Assembly (NCBI RefSeq): GCF_030162935.1
Contig: NZ_JASAUZ010000006.1
Span: 21,001 to 85,000, forward strand
DNA length: 64,000 nucleotides
Source: Comamonas halotolerans
GTDB taxonomy: Bacteria > Pseudomonadota > Gammaproteobacteria > Burkholderiales > Burkholderiaceae_C
Reading direction: 5' to 3'
Under the pieces are notes generated by a model. The model was given only the letters and a program-made list of their open reading frames with translations, was not told where the DNA came from and ran no database searches. This document shows positions 39,289 through 47,583 of this stretch, in pieces (the first letter of the stretch is position 1; each line of letters starts with the position of its first letter). Position numbers and translations under genes: made by a program.

Positions 39289-40830
39289 ATGAAGCCGATC
39301 TGGATAGTAGATGACGACCCCTCGATCCGCTTCGTCTTAGAAAAGGCGTTGGCTCGCGAAAACCTGGATACCCGCAGCTTCAGCAATCCGCGTGAGGTGT
39401 TGGCTGCGCTGGCAGACTTGCCAGATGGAGATCCTGCCCAGCAAGGCCCTCGGGTGCTTGTCAGTGATATTCGCATGCCAGGAGGTTCTGGCTTGCAGCT
39501 GCTGGAACAGGTGCATTCACTGCATCCTGATTTGCCGGTCATCATCATGACGGCCTATTCGGATTTGGATAGTGCGGTTTCAGCTTTCCAGCGAGGTGCT
39601 TTTGAATATCTGCCCAAGCCCTTTGATTTGCCCAAGGCCATCGAACTGATCCGCCGTGCGGTCGAAGAGAGCGAGCGTGAGCAAGTGGCGGAAGAGCGCC
39701 AGACGGTCATGCCGGAAATGCTGGGCCAGGCACCAGCCATGCAGGATGTGTTCCGGGCCATTGGCCGCTTGAGTCAGAGTGCGGTCACCGTGCTGATCAC
39801 GGGTGAGTCCGGCTCAGGCAAGGAATTGGTGGCTCGGGCGTTGCACAAGCACTCGCCTGTGGGCAATGGCCCGTTTGTGGCAATCAATACGGCGGCTATC
39901 CCCAAGGATCTGCTGGAGTCGGAGCTGTTTGGGCATGAGCGCGGTGCATTTACCGGAGCGCAGACGCAGCGGCGCGGTCGCTTTGAGCAGGCCGAAGGCG
40001 GTACTTTGTTTCTGGATGAAATTGGCGATATGCCTTTTGATCTGCAAACCCGTTTGTTGCGTGTGTTGTCGGATGGGCAGTTCTATCGTGTCGGGGGACA
40101 TACTGCCGTGAAAAGCAATGTCCGAGTGATTGCTGCGACCCATCAGAATCTGGAGCAACGTGTCAAAGATGGTGTGTTCCGTGAAGACCTGTTCCATCGC
40201 TTGAACGTTATCCGCCTGCGTCTGCCATCGTTGCGTGAGCGTGCAGAAGATGTGCCTATGCTGGTCAAACATTTTTTGCAACGCAGTGCAAAGCAATTGG
40301 GAGTGGAGCCCAAGCGTATTTCCGAAGCCGCGCTGCAGCGTTTGTCGCAGTTCAGTTTCCCAGGTAATGTGCGACAGCTGGAAAACATTTGCCATTGGTT
40401 GACCGTTATGGCGCCAGCGCAGCAAGTTTCTGTGCAGGATCTGCCGCCTGAGGTATTGGGTGTCGTGGAGGATGCATTTCCGGCGCCCCCTGCGGTTGCA
40501 AGCATTGCGGCTGCCTCCATGCCAGAGCGGACGGTGGTACAGCCACCTGTTGTCCAGTCTATTCCGGGTAATCTGGATGCAGGAAGTGACGCAAGCTGGG
40601 AACTCTTGCTTGAAGCAGAAGCGCGAAAGCTATTGCAAAGTGACTGCAAAGAGGTTTGGGATGTGTTGAGCCAGCGTTTTGAGTCGAGTTTGATCACTAC
40701 AGCGCTAACACTCACTCATGGCAGACGCATGGAGGCCGCGCTGCGTTTGGGGATTGGCCGCAACACGATTACACGCAAGATTCAAGAGCTGGGGATTGAT
40801 GGTGCGGACAGGGTTGTTGCAGAAAACTGA
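39289..40830 (+). CDS. ntrC: Nitrogen regulation response regulator NtrC
   Basis: NtrC (GlnG) is a sigma-54 enhancer-binding activator. The 513-residue protein has a receiver domain (acid pocket VDDDPS near residues 5-10, phospho-Asp in SDIRMP) and an AAA+ domain from about 145. The AAA+ domain carries Walker A GESGSGKE, the sigma-54 contact loop GAFTGA and Walker B TLFLDEIGDM. A C-terminal Fis-type helix-turn-helix (AALRLGIGRNTITRKIQEL) completes it. About 80 Ala/Pro/Val-rich residues link the AAA+ and DNA-binding domains. Its likely binding sites are upstream of glnA in this window. Confidence 0.97.
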   Translation: MKPIWIVDDDPSIRFVLEKALARENLDTRSFSNPREVLAALADLPDGDPAQQGPRVLVSDIRMPGGSGLQLLEQVHSLHPDLPVIIMTAYSDLDSAVSAFQRGAFEYLPKPFDLPKAIELIRRAVEESEREQVAEERQTVMPEMLGQAPAMQDVFRAIGRLSQSAVTVLITGESGSGKELVARALHKHSPVGNGPFVAINTAAIPKDLLESELFGHERGAFTGAQTQRRGRFEQAEGGTLFLDEIGDMPFDLQTRLLRVLSDGQFYRVGGHTAVKSNVRVIAATHQNLEQRVKDGVFREDLFHRLNVIRLRLPSLRERAEDVPMLVKHFLQRSAKQLGVEPKRISEAALQRLSQFSFPGNVRQLENICHWLTVMAPAQQVSVQDLPPEVLGVVEDAFPAPPAVASIAAASMPERTVVQPPVVQSIPGNLDAGSDASWELLLEAEARKLLQSDCKEVWDVLSQRFESSLITTALTLTHGRRMEAALRLGIGRNTITRKIQELGIDGADRVVAEN

Positions 40831-40852
40831 GGCAGCTTTCATGCAGTAAAAG

Positions 40853-40885
40853 AAAAGGGCATATGTGCGCATATGCCCTTTTTTG
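40853..40885 (+). terminator. Terminator of ntrBC
   Basis: AAAAGGGCATATG and CATATGCCCTTTT form a 13-bp perfect stem with a TGCG loop and a T run. It ends 55 bp after the ntrC stop. Confidence 0.9.
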
Positions 40886-41044
40886 TTTCCGAAATCTGAT
40901 GCATGTGAAGAAGTGGTGATTCGTCCTACAGCCAGCGCATGTCTATGCTGACCATCGGGTATCTCATAATTTTTGACAATCTTGTGACAATAAGGCTTGT
41001 AGTGTTTGCGCACGCATGGCCGGCTTCAGCATTCGTTGTATTTC

Positions 41045-41914
41045 ATGTCGCACTCTTCTTCACATGCTCCGCGTCACAGTATGGCTCAGTACCAGAGGGG
41101 GAGCACGCCGCATACTTTGGCTGCCTCCTGCTTGGGTGAGCCTGCTGGTTGCGTGACTGATATTCAGATGCAGCTGGTTTGCGAGCAGGAAGATGCGTAT
41201 TGGCATGTTCAGTTCGCGCTGCAGCCTTATTACGTTCCAGGCCGTGGATATGACCAGTACAAGCCAGCTTATGAGTTGGGCTGGCAGGCGGCTTTGCTGT
41301 ATCCCGATGCCGAGTTTTCTGACTTGTGCAAAGCGCTGGAGATGCAATGGAGTCACAAAAACGGTACAAGTTTGCTACCTTGGCGCGAAGTGCATCAGGC
41401 TGTGAAAGCGGCCTGGCTGCGTGCAAATTTTTCAGCACAGAAAATGCAGGAGCATGTGCCGGCTTTGGTGGATCGGCGTGATCTCGCCGGTGCGTTGCAA
41501 CCCTTGTACAAATGTTGCCAATCGCTGGTGCATGATTTGGCGCGTTTGCGCGGTGCGCCGATGAATGAGTTCGCTCAGCAAGTGCTTGATCGCCACATCC
41601 GCGTGATCCAGGGGCTGGCGCAAGGCTTGGAGCCAGCCATATACCCTCAAGAGCGCGCATCCAATGCGGTCATGCCGTGGTCCAAGCGTTTATATGCGCA
41701 ATGGATGAAGTTCAAATCCGGCTTGTTGGAATGGGCTCCAGGGCGGGTGTTCGAAGTTTGTGAACAACGTGAGCGCGGTCTGTTATCAGCTTACCAGCTG
41801 ATATTGCGCAACAGCTTGCCAGAAGATGTCAAACATCTCCTGCAGCAGCAGGTAAAAGTGCTTCAAAACAATCTGCGTCGACTGCATTGGCTGCAAAAAA
41901 ACTGGGCACTGTAA
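41045..41914 (+). CDS. DUF2383-like (PA2169-type) helical-bundle protein with N-terminal extension
   Basis: This protein of about 289 residues has two parts. The middle (about 65-125) has YELGWQAALLYPDAEF and AVKAAWLRANF blocks. The C-terminal 150 residues look like a ferritin-like four-helix bundle of the DUF2383 family, with LAGALQPLYKCCQSLVHDL, a long loop and ALLSAYQLILRN-type helices. The metal-binding Glu/His set of true ferritins is not obvious. The start is uncertain: ATGs at 41006, 41045 and 41081. A TTGACA box at 40973-40978 could be its -35. Function is unknown; relatives are often stress-linked. Confidence 0.6.
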   Translation: MSHSSSHAPRHSMAQYQRGSTPHTLAASCLGEPAGCVTDIQMQLVCEQEDAYWHVQFALQPYYVPGRGYDQYKPAYELGWQAALLYPDAEFSDLCKALEMQWSHKNGTSLLPWREVHQAVKAAWLRANFSAQKMQEHVPALVDRRDLAGALQPLYKCCQSLVHDLARLRGAPMNEFAQQVLDRHIRVIQGLAQGLEPAIYPQERASNAVMPWSKRLYAQWMKFKSGLLEWAPGRVFEVCEQRERGLLSAYQLILRNSLPEDVKHLLQQQVKVLQNNLRRLHWLQKNWAL

Positions 41915-42082
41915 GCGGCCGGTATAGAACTCTGCGCATTGATGTGCCGATGTTTGACATGTGATTGGTTAGGGCTGCTGGCGTGCACAAGCGCCTAATT
42001 CCCACAGCGAGCTCTCTGTTTTGCATCGAACAATTCATGCAAGGTCACTGGCTTCAGTACCGTGAAAACAGGGGGATAAGCA

Positions 42083-42421
42083 ATGACAATGCATTACACA
42101 GGTGCCTTGCTGGGTCGAGAGGCTGTGATTGAATTTCCTGAAAGCACTGCGCAGGTGAGCTACTCAGTATGCGGCCACTTGATTTGGCGGGTAACTGACA
42201 AGAATGGAAATGTGACGCAGGGTAATGAACGGCTGAGTTATTTGCAACTCTCAGACAGCTTGCATTTTCTCAATTGGATGGAGAAGACGGGCTTTACCGT
42301 CAGCCAGATCATTGATACTGAAATCGGCAAGGTCAAAGCCTTTTGGTCTTATTCTGACGAAATTGGGGGGCGAGGACACCGGGCATCCATGTTTGTAGAC
42401 GGTAAGTTCCGATTTATCTAG
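42083..42421 (+). CDS. Small MoaF-like (calycin-type) protein
   Basis: This 112-residue soluble protein is predicted to be mostly beta strand. It resembles the MoaF/phenolic-acid-decarboxylase-like lipocalin fold: a short antiparallel barrel with LIWRVTDKNGNVTQGNE, then LSDSLHFLNWMEKTGFTVSQ and a terminal SMFVDGKFRFI strand. MoaF-type proteins are uncharacterised ligand-binding proteins. A GGGGGA box precedes the ATG. It is single-copy, converges on the META lipoprotein gene and shares a bidirectional terminator with it. The fold assignment is my pattern recognition only. Confidence 0.6.
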   Translation: MTMHYTGALLGREAVIEFPESTAQVSYSVCGHLIWRVTDKNGNVTQGNERLSYLQLSDSLHFLNWMEKTGFTVSQIIDTEIGKVKAFWSYSDEIGGRGHRASMFVDGKFRFI

Positions 42422-42562
42422 CGGCCAGTTTGATAATGGCTTTGTTTTCGCTGGATTTTTAAGCAATCTGCGCAATCCCGCAGTGGTCGTGGCTTTGCGC
42501 AGTTATGCCTTATGTTGTCCACAGCTGCACCCACAGTACCTGGGAACAACTCCTGCAGACGG

Positions 42563-42596
42563 AAAAAAGGCCCGCGTCCAGATACAGGCCTTTTTT
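42563..42596. terminator. Bidirectional terminator
   Basis: AAAAAAGGCC and GGCCTTTTTT form a perfect 10-bp stem with a 14-nt loop, suited to ending both the small MoaF-like gene (plus) and the META lipoprotein gene (minus). Confidence 0.8.
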
Positions 42597-42616
42597 CATC
42601 GTCTCTAAAGTCAGGG

Positions 42617-43420
42617 TTAGCGCACGATTTCACTCTCCACCGTCAAATCCAGGACATCGATGTATTTGGATGCATCAGCAGGAACCTGATCGCGCGTGAA
42701 ACGCTTGATGCGCAACACATTGCGCACACCTGCTTGGTGTGTATAGCCTTCAATGGTGTCGTAGTAGGCACCCCACTGGCCTGTGCTTTGTTTGATGCCT
42801 TGGTCGTTGTACTTGACTTCTCGCACTTGCAGGCATTGTGCGTTGGGCATCAGAGGATGGCTGCAAGCCACTTTCTGAGGGGCTACTTCGAGAAAAATAC
42901 GCTCGCTTTGGCCATAGAGGGTTTCGTGTGTAGGTGTGCCTTTGAACTTCCATGCGGCACCACTTGCAAACTTCACCTCCAGCATGGGCGGAGTGCTGCC
43001 AGTGATTTTCCAGGTACTTGCCTTGGGCAGTTGCAATGCCACGTTTTGTTCCAGCTGCATCAAAGCGGCATTGCTGCAGGCCATCATGGTTGAAGCCATG
43101 CGACCTATTTTGAGTTGCTCGCCTTGAGTGCTGTAGCTGCCGTTGATGAGGTTGCACAAACGGTCAACACTCAGGTTCTGGTTATCGTAGAAGCGCAGTC
43201 CAACGGTGCGCGCAGGAGTGTCATTGGATGCGGGAATTTGCCAGCGAGTGTCCGCAGCGCCTTGTGGCGTTACGGCTTGTTGTAGTTCCCAATGATGGGA
43301 CTGCAAAGTCGGTGCAGATTGTTGGGCAGCACCAGCAGCTTGATTCAAATCTGCAGAGTGGGTGGCACAGCCCATCAAGATGCTGGAACCCAAGACGCAA
43401 ACCATGCTCAGTGATTTCAT
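42617..43420 (-). CDS. META/DUF4377-type lipoprotein (HslJ-like)
   Basis: This protein of about 267 residues has a lipoprotein signal (SSILMGCAT). A META domain follows (HHWELQQAV, then VDRLCNLINGSYSTQGEQL and AALMQLEQN), which matches the HslJ fold. A second beta domain of the DUF4377 type comes next (IFLEVAPQKVACSHPL onward, with CLQVREVKYNDQG). In E. coli, META lipoproteins such as HslJ are heat-shock and antibiotic-related. The ATG at 43420 gives a clean signal; an ATG three codons earlier (43429) is possible. It probably faces the periplasm. Confidence 0.8.
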   Translation of the reverse strand: MKSLSMVCVLGSSILMGCATHSADLNQAAGAAQQSAPTLQSHHWELQQAVTPQGAADTRWQIPASNDTPARTVGLRFYDNQNLSVDRLCNLINGSYSTQGEQLKIGRMASTMMACSNAALMQLEQNVALQLPKASTWKITGSTPPMLEVKFASGAAWKFKGTPTHETLYGQSERIFLEVAPQKVACSHPLMPNAQCLQVREVKYNDQGIKQSTGQWGAYYDTIEGYTHQAGVRNVLRIKRFTRDQVPADASKYIDVLDLTVESEIVR

Positions 43421-43685
43421 AGACAACATTCAGCAATAGCCTTCAAGAGTTAGTTAAGACACAGAGTTGCAAGCATGCATCAAGAATGCATGCGCTGCTT
43501 GGAAAATCTTGACTTATCGGCTGTGGGACTACTGCTTGATACGCAATGGAACATCTTGCGCGCTGCACTTTGTATGCTTCACAGTGATGAAAAATCTACT
43601 AGCTATAAAATCGTGAGCGATTCAAATGCAGCGCTGTGCAGTTTTATAGCGCCAAGTTCACAATCAAGGTTTCGTGGAAACAGTC

Positions 43686-44294
43686 ATGTCCAATTTTTTT
43701 GCTAACGAGTCAGTGCGTCGGGTTGTGTATGCATTTTCAACAGTCAGCATCGCAGCATTGTTGACGGCTTGCGGCAGCTTAGGTGGACGCTCTTCTGCAC
43801 AAGAGCGCATGCCTCAGGTGGAGGAAAAATTTGGCTCAGCAACCACCTATTCGCGCATGTTCGATGCAACGCCTGCGCAAACCTGCGAAGCAGCACGCCG
43901 CGCGTTGCTCAGTCAGGGCTACATCATCAACAAGGCCGATAAGGATGTGGTGGATGGACAAAAAAGTTTCCAGCCCCAGTCAGACCGCCATGTGCAGATG
44001 AACATCCGCGTCACTTGCGTGCCCGAGAGCGATGACGCCATGTTGAGCATGGGTTTTGTGAGTGCGCTGCAGGACAGCTATGCTCTGAAAATGGCCAGCA
44101 ACTCTGCCAGTTTGGGGGTGAGCATGCTGGGAACGGTATCTGTACCAGTGGCCGCAGGGCATGACTCCATGATCAAAATTGGCAGCGAAACTGTAACGAG
44201 CAGCCAGTTCTATGACAGTTTCTTCGATTTGATGCGTCGCTATTTGTTGGTGGATGCACCAGCCAGCAGTGCTGAGGGGGAAAAGCGCAACTGA
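43686..44294 (+). CDS. DUF2242 lipoprotein
   Basis: This protein of about 202 residues has a lipoprotein signal (VSIAALLTACGS). The mature domain carries a conserved TCEAARRALLSQGYIINKAD block and a FYDSFFDLMRRYL helix, matching DUF2242-type lipoproteins of betaproteobacteria. Function is unknown. The ATG at 43686 is preferred to the one at 43674. It converges on the M23 peptidase gene. The upstream stretch (about 250 bp from the META gene) holds a TATAAA at 43604-43609 that could be part of its promoter. Confidence 0.75.
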   Translation: MSNFFANESVRRVVYAFSTVSIAALLTACGSLGGRSSAQERMPQVEEKFGSATTYSRMFDATPAQTCEAARRALLSQGYIINKADKDVVDGQKSFQPQSDRHVQMNIRVTCVPESDDAMLSMGFVSALQDSYALKMASNSASLGVSMLGTVSVPVAAGHDSMIKIGSETVTSSQFYDSFFDLMRRYLLVDAPASSAEGEKRN

Positions 44295-44335
44295 GGTGCC
44301 GCTTGTGATTTTGCGCTCGTCAGTGCTATGGATGA

Positions 44336-45184
44336 TCAACTGAGGAACAGCGCTGGATCCACCATGGTGCGGTTAAGCATGACGCCCCAGTGCAAATGCG
44401 GTCCTGTCACACGACCTGTCGCACCGACCTTGCAAAATGGCTGTCCCGTCTTGAGCACATCTCCCACTCTGCACTGTGTGCTGGAGAGGTGGCAGTACAT
44501 GCTCAGCAAGCCTCCGCCATGGTCGAGCCAGACGGTTCCTCCGTTGAAAAAGTAATCTCCTACGTCGACCACGGTACCGGGCAATGGTGCAACGATAGGG
44601 GTTCCGGCTGCTGCAGCGATATCCATGCCACTGTGTGGATTGCGAGCTTGTCCATTGAATACGCGGCGCAATCCAAAACTGCTGGAGCGGCGTCCAGGGC
44701 AGGGTTGGCGCATGCCCATGGCAGACGGATCCGGTGCTGGTTGGGTGAACAAAGCCATGATGGTTTGCTGATGTGCCCGTTCACGTTCATGGCGAGCCAA
44801 GTCTTTGGGGGCCAAATCCACAGTTTTGGGCGCAACTTTGAGGCTTTGTTCTGCGTACTTTTTATCGGTGACCCTGTAATCCAGCGACTGAGTTCCATCG
44901 TCGTTGCGTACGGTGACGGTATGGATGCCGGGTCGAGCAGCCAGAGGAATGCCAACCAAGGCAGTCCACTCAATCATGTCGCCAATGACCAAGACCGGAA
45001 TTCCATCAGCGGTTGTGACTTTGGGAAGGCTGGAAGAGGGGCCAAGAGACAGACGTGCAATTCCACCAGGAACGCGGCTGTCAATGGGGAAAATTGGGGC
45101 GTCTAGGCTGGTACTTGCCCAGCCAGGCAGCGCAATGCCTGCACTCAGGTGGATGAAGCTTGCCAAGCAGTAACGACGTTGCAT
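44336..45184 (-). CDS. M23 (LytM) family peptidoglycan endopeptidase
   Basis: This 282-residue exported protein has a weak signal peptide (about 1-23). An N-terminal beta domain (about 35-110) follows. The M23 peptidase domain from about 165 has all zinc ligands: H-S-G-M-D in NPHSGMDIAA and H-L-H in GPHLHWGV, with a His in MYCHLS. It should cut peptidoglycan cross-links in the periplasm, in contrast to the NlpD-like protein of this window whose ligands are lost. It is a monocistronic gene on the minus strand. Confidence 0.88.
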   Translation of the reverse strand: MQRRYCLASFIHLSAGIALPGWASTSLDAPIFPIDSRVPGGIARLSLGPSSSLPKVTTADGIPVLVIGDMIEWTALVGIPLAARPGIHTVTVRNDDGTQSLDYRVTDKKYAEQSLKVAPKTVDLAPKDLARHERERAHQQTIMALFTQPAPDPSAMGMRQPCPGRRSSSFGLRRVFNGQARNPHSGMDIAAAAGTPIVAPLPGTVVDVGDYFFNGGTVWLDHGGGLLSMYCHLSSTQCRVGDVLKTGQPFCKVGATGRVTGPHLHWGVMLNRTMVDPALFLS

Positions 45185-45793
45185 AAAAAACTCTGTGCTT
45201 GCAATTAGCAGGGCTCTATTGTGACTTGCCGTAGACAGTCCTAAGCGTCAGAAAGTGGCTTGTGAAGTCTGCCAATAGAGATCTATTCGGAGCTGTAATG
45301 TGCACAATCACAACCCGGGCACTATGTACCAACCATATGACGTCTGGCTGGTAGTTTTGACTAAACCTTGAAATCAGGGCCTGTATTTCGCATGGCGCTG
45401 ATTGGTATCGGCGAAACAGCAGCATTTTTTGGCAACAACTATTGGATGCGTGGTTTGTCCAACTGCTGGGTGTGGCCGATTTGGTTTTTCCTGGTATTGC
45501 ATCGGCGCTTCAGCATCAAATCCGGGTCAGCAACAACTTGAACGGGTTGCTAAGCCAAGGGTAATGAAGTCGAATCACCATTGATATGACTGTGGCTGCG
45601 AAAGTGCGAGAGCAACTGCGTCAGCACATGGTGACTCACACAACACGCACACAGTGCTCATGAATGAACGCATTGCCTGGAAAATGAAGTCCCTCTTCGC
45701 ACACTCTTTATTTGGCCCCCGGCATGGATGCAAAGCTACGCTTGAGCGCTAGGCTTGTGTCCTGCATGTTTGGAGCTACAGTAGCCCGTTAAT
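45185..45793. other. Intergenic region with a possible decayed gene
   Basis: About 600 bp has no intact gene. On the plus strand a stretch with an ATG at 45324 (MYQPYDVWLVVL) stops at 45370-45372. The next frame is then open from 45361 to a TAA at 45562-45564, reading about 67 codons rich in Leu, Val, Gln and Trp (WQQLLDAWFVQLLGVADLVF). Two frames joined by one indel would look like a broken gene. No family is recognised, and both frames could be chance. Confidence 0.3.
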
Positions 45794-45826
45794 AAAAAAA
45801 AGCGGCCTTAGAGGCAGCTTTTTTTT
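45794..45826 (-). terminator. Terminator of the DUF945 gene
   Basis: An A7GC / GCT7 stem with one internal mismatch and a GCC/GGC core is followed by a T run when read on the minus strand. It lies about 45 bp after the DUF945 stop codon. Confidence 0.75.
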
Positions 45827-45869
45827 ATCTAAAAAATTTAGGCGATGGCCCACGCAGTTTTAAAAAGAA

Positions 45870-47225
45870 CTACATGGCACTACCGATACCTAAGAGCTGT
45901 TGCAATGTCTGAGGGCGGTCGTTGAGCTTTATTTCTCCGCGCGCAAAGTCCAGTGTGGCTTCGACGCTGTCGCCTTTTTTTTGCACAATGCCTTGGCTCA
46001 ACAGTGCTTTCAGGCGCTTGCCTACCCCATCATCAACGGCAGTTTGCAACTCCTGCTCATTCATCTCATGCTCCATCTGCTCCAGAAGGTCCAGGTAGTC
46101 ACTGCGGACTTTGCTTTCCAGCAACTGAACAAGTGTGGGCAGCGGCAGGGTGGTGTGTAGCTGCCCTTCCAGGTCGGTGGTCGGATCAAAAGCTTCCGGT
46201 TGTGAACCGGTATAGGCAAGCCGCGCAGAAATTGACACCGGGCCATCTGCGCTGTCCATGCTGAGGCGATTGATGGATAGCTCGGGTTTGCCAGCGAGCA
46301 GTTGCGGAAGCATGCCCAACCAATTCATCTCCTGTGCATCTGTGCCTGCTTGCACCCAACGCATGACTTGATCCAGCCAGTCTGCATCAAAGTTCTTGAG
46401 CTGCATTTGCAGAGCTACGTTTTCGGCGTTGTAAGACGGCGTTTCCAGTTGCTTGAGCTGCATGTCCAGGCCAGATTGCACCAACCTGTCTTGTAGCGTA
46501 TTGGTGGTGCTGAGGTCCAGTTGCTGCAGCTTGATCTGGCTGCTGTTTTCACTGTCTTGCACAGACATCAGACCCAGCTTCAATGCACTGGGACCCAGCC
46601 AGAAGCTATAGCCAGCGGGCGCGTGAGTGTCGAAGGTGATCTCAGTGTCTTCGAGGTCCAGGCGACTGCCATCTTCCACTTTGACGCGTAGCACAGGCAT
46701 GCGCATAAAGCCTTGGGCGTTATCGCGTTCGGCTGACAGGGTCCATTCGGCTTTGAGTCCGCCCCACGTCAGTGCTGACCCATCTTCAAAGTTACTGCTG
46801 AAATTGGGTGAAGACAGTGTGTGCGCAGTTTGCCCAGACCAGCCTGCTGTTGTTACCAATTCCAGTGGAGCCTGTTTTTGCAGGGCTTCGACCAATTGCG
46901 GTTCGCTGTCCTGAGGTAACAAAAAGCGGGACACGACTTTGGCTGCATGACCCATGGGCCAGGGGCCGTGCAAGATATCGTGGGTGACGGTGACGTCATA
47001 GACATCTTCACCACTGACAAAGGACCACAGGGTTTGTGCGCGGGAACTCACCAAGCCGCGGTCATATTCCAGCACTCGCACAGTGAAGCCATCTTCAGCA
47101 CTCCATACATCGGCAGTTTGCTGCAGTGTCTGCTGAATTTTTTTCCCGGTGTAATAGCTGGTGCCTAACCCGCCTGCGACTATCAGTGCGCCAGCACCGA
47201 GAACGCCAATGGCCAGTTTTTTCAT
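45870..47225 (-). CDS. DUF945 (YdgA-like) periplasmic protein
   Basis: This 451-residue protein has a single N-terminal membrane anchor (about 5-25, IGVLGAGALIVAGGLG) followed by a conserved YYTGKKIQQTL. The rest is beta-rich and periplasmic, with many short strands, as in DUF945/YdgA proteins of unknown function. The ATG at 47225 has AAGGG 7 nt upstream; an ATG 16 codons earlier is rejected. It may be divergent from the small plus-strand ORF at 47380. E. coli YdgA is implicated in envelope or motility effects, but transferring that role would be a guess. Confidence 0.85.
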   Translation of the reverse strand: MKKLAIGVLGAGALIVAGGLGTSYYTGKKIQQTLQQTADVWSAEDGFTVRVLEYDRGLVSSRAQTLWSFVSGEDVYDVTVTHDILHGPWPMGHAAKVVSRFLLPQDSEPQLVEALQKQAPLELVTTAGWSGQTAHTLSSPNFSSNFEDGSALTWGGLKAEWTLSAERDNAQGFMRMPVLRVKVEDGSRLDLEDTEITFDTHAPAGYSFWLGPSALKLGLMSVQDSENSSQIKLQQLDLSTTNTLQDRLVQSGLDMQLKQLETPSYNAENVALQMQLKNFDADWLDQVMRWVQAGTDAQEMNWLGMLPQLLAGKPELSINRLSMDSADGPVSISARLAYTGSQPEAFDPTTDLEGQLHTTLPLPTLVQLLESKVRSDYLDLLEQMEHEMNEQELQTAVDDGVGKRLKALLSQGIVQKKGDSVEATLDFARGEIKLNDRPQTLQQLLGIGSAM

Positions 47226-47379
47226 GGTTGCCCTTAGTTGGTCGTGCTTGTGGACAGGGTTTGTCTTCGCCAAACCTTGCGATGCGAGATTTTAGAGATA
47301 GCGTTTGTGCTTCATGTGTTCTCTGTGTCGCTGTTGTTTTTTGGATTTCAAAATTGCCAGCTTTCAAGGTGAGAGCAAC

Positions 47380-47430
47380 ATGGGTAGAGGATTCTTCAAG
47401 GCAGTGAGCAGGCGATTGCTACGCAGCTGA
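47380..47430 (+). CDS. Possible 16-residue cationic small protein
   Basis: An ATG with AAGGTGAG ending 6 nt upstream opens 16 sense codons with five Arg and one Lys (MGRGFFKAVSRRLLRS), ending in TGA at 47428-47430. The stop codon falls inside the hairpin of a plus-strand terminator (47418-47455). Both neighbouring genes are on the minus strand, so only this ORF can explain that terminator. It would be divergent from the DUF945 gene and convergent with glnS. I found no clear promoter and know no family. A leader peptide or small RNA is also possible. Confidence 0.35.
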   Translation: MGRGFFKAVSRRLLRS

Positions 47431-47455
47431 TCTAAGCTTCGCGTAGCGTTTTTTT
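47418..47455 (+). terminator. Orphan plus-strand terminator
   Basis: GCTACGC (47418-47424) pairs with GCGTAGC (47441-47447), with an inner AGCT/AGCT pair, followed by G and seven T. No annotated plus-strand gene lies upstream apart from the 16-codon ORF. Confidence 0.75.
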
Positions 47456-47534
47456 CTGTGGCACGGTGAGTTGTTGTGGTGAATGCTTGTGAAAGTCTAT
47501 GAATAATTTGCCCTGAGACTGTACTTTGGGTGAA

Positions 47535-47563
47535 AAGAAAAAGGCTGCTTTGAGGCAGCCTTT
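47535..47563 (-). terminator. Terminator of glnS
   Basis: On the minus strand AAAGGCTGC pairs with GCAGCCTTT around a 6-nt loop, followed by TTCTTTTC. It lies about 20 bp past the glnS stop. Confidence 0.8.
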
Positions 47564-47583
47564 GTTGCGAGGAATGGTGGCAG

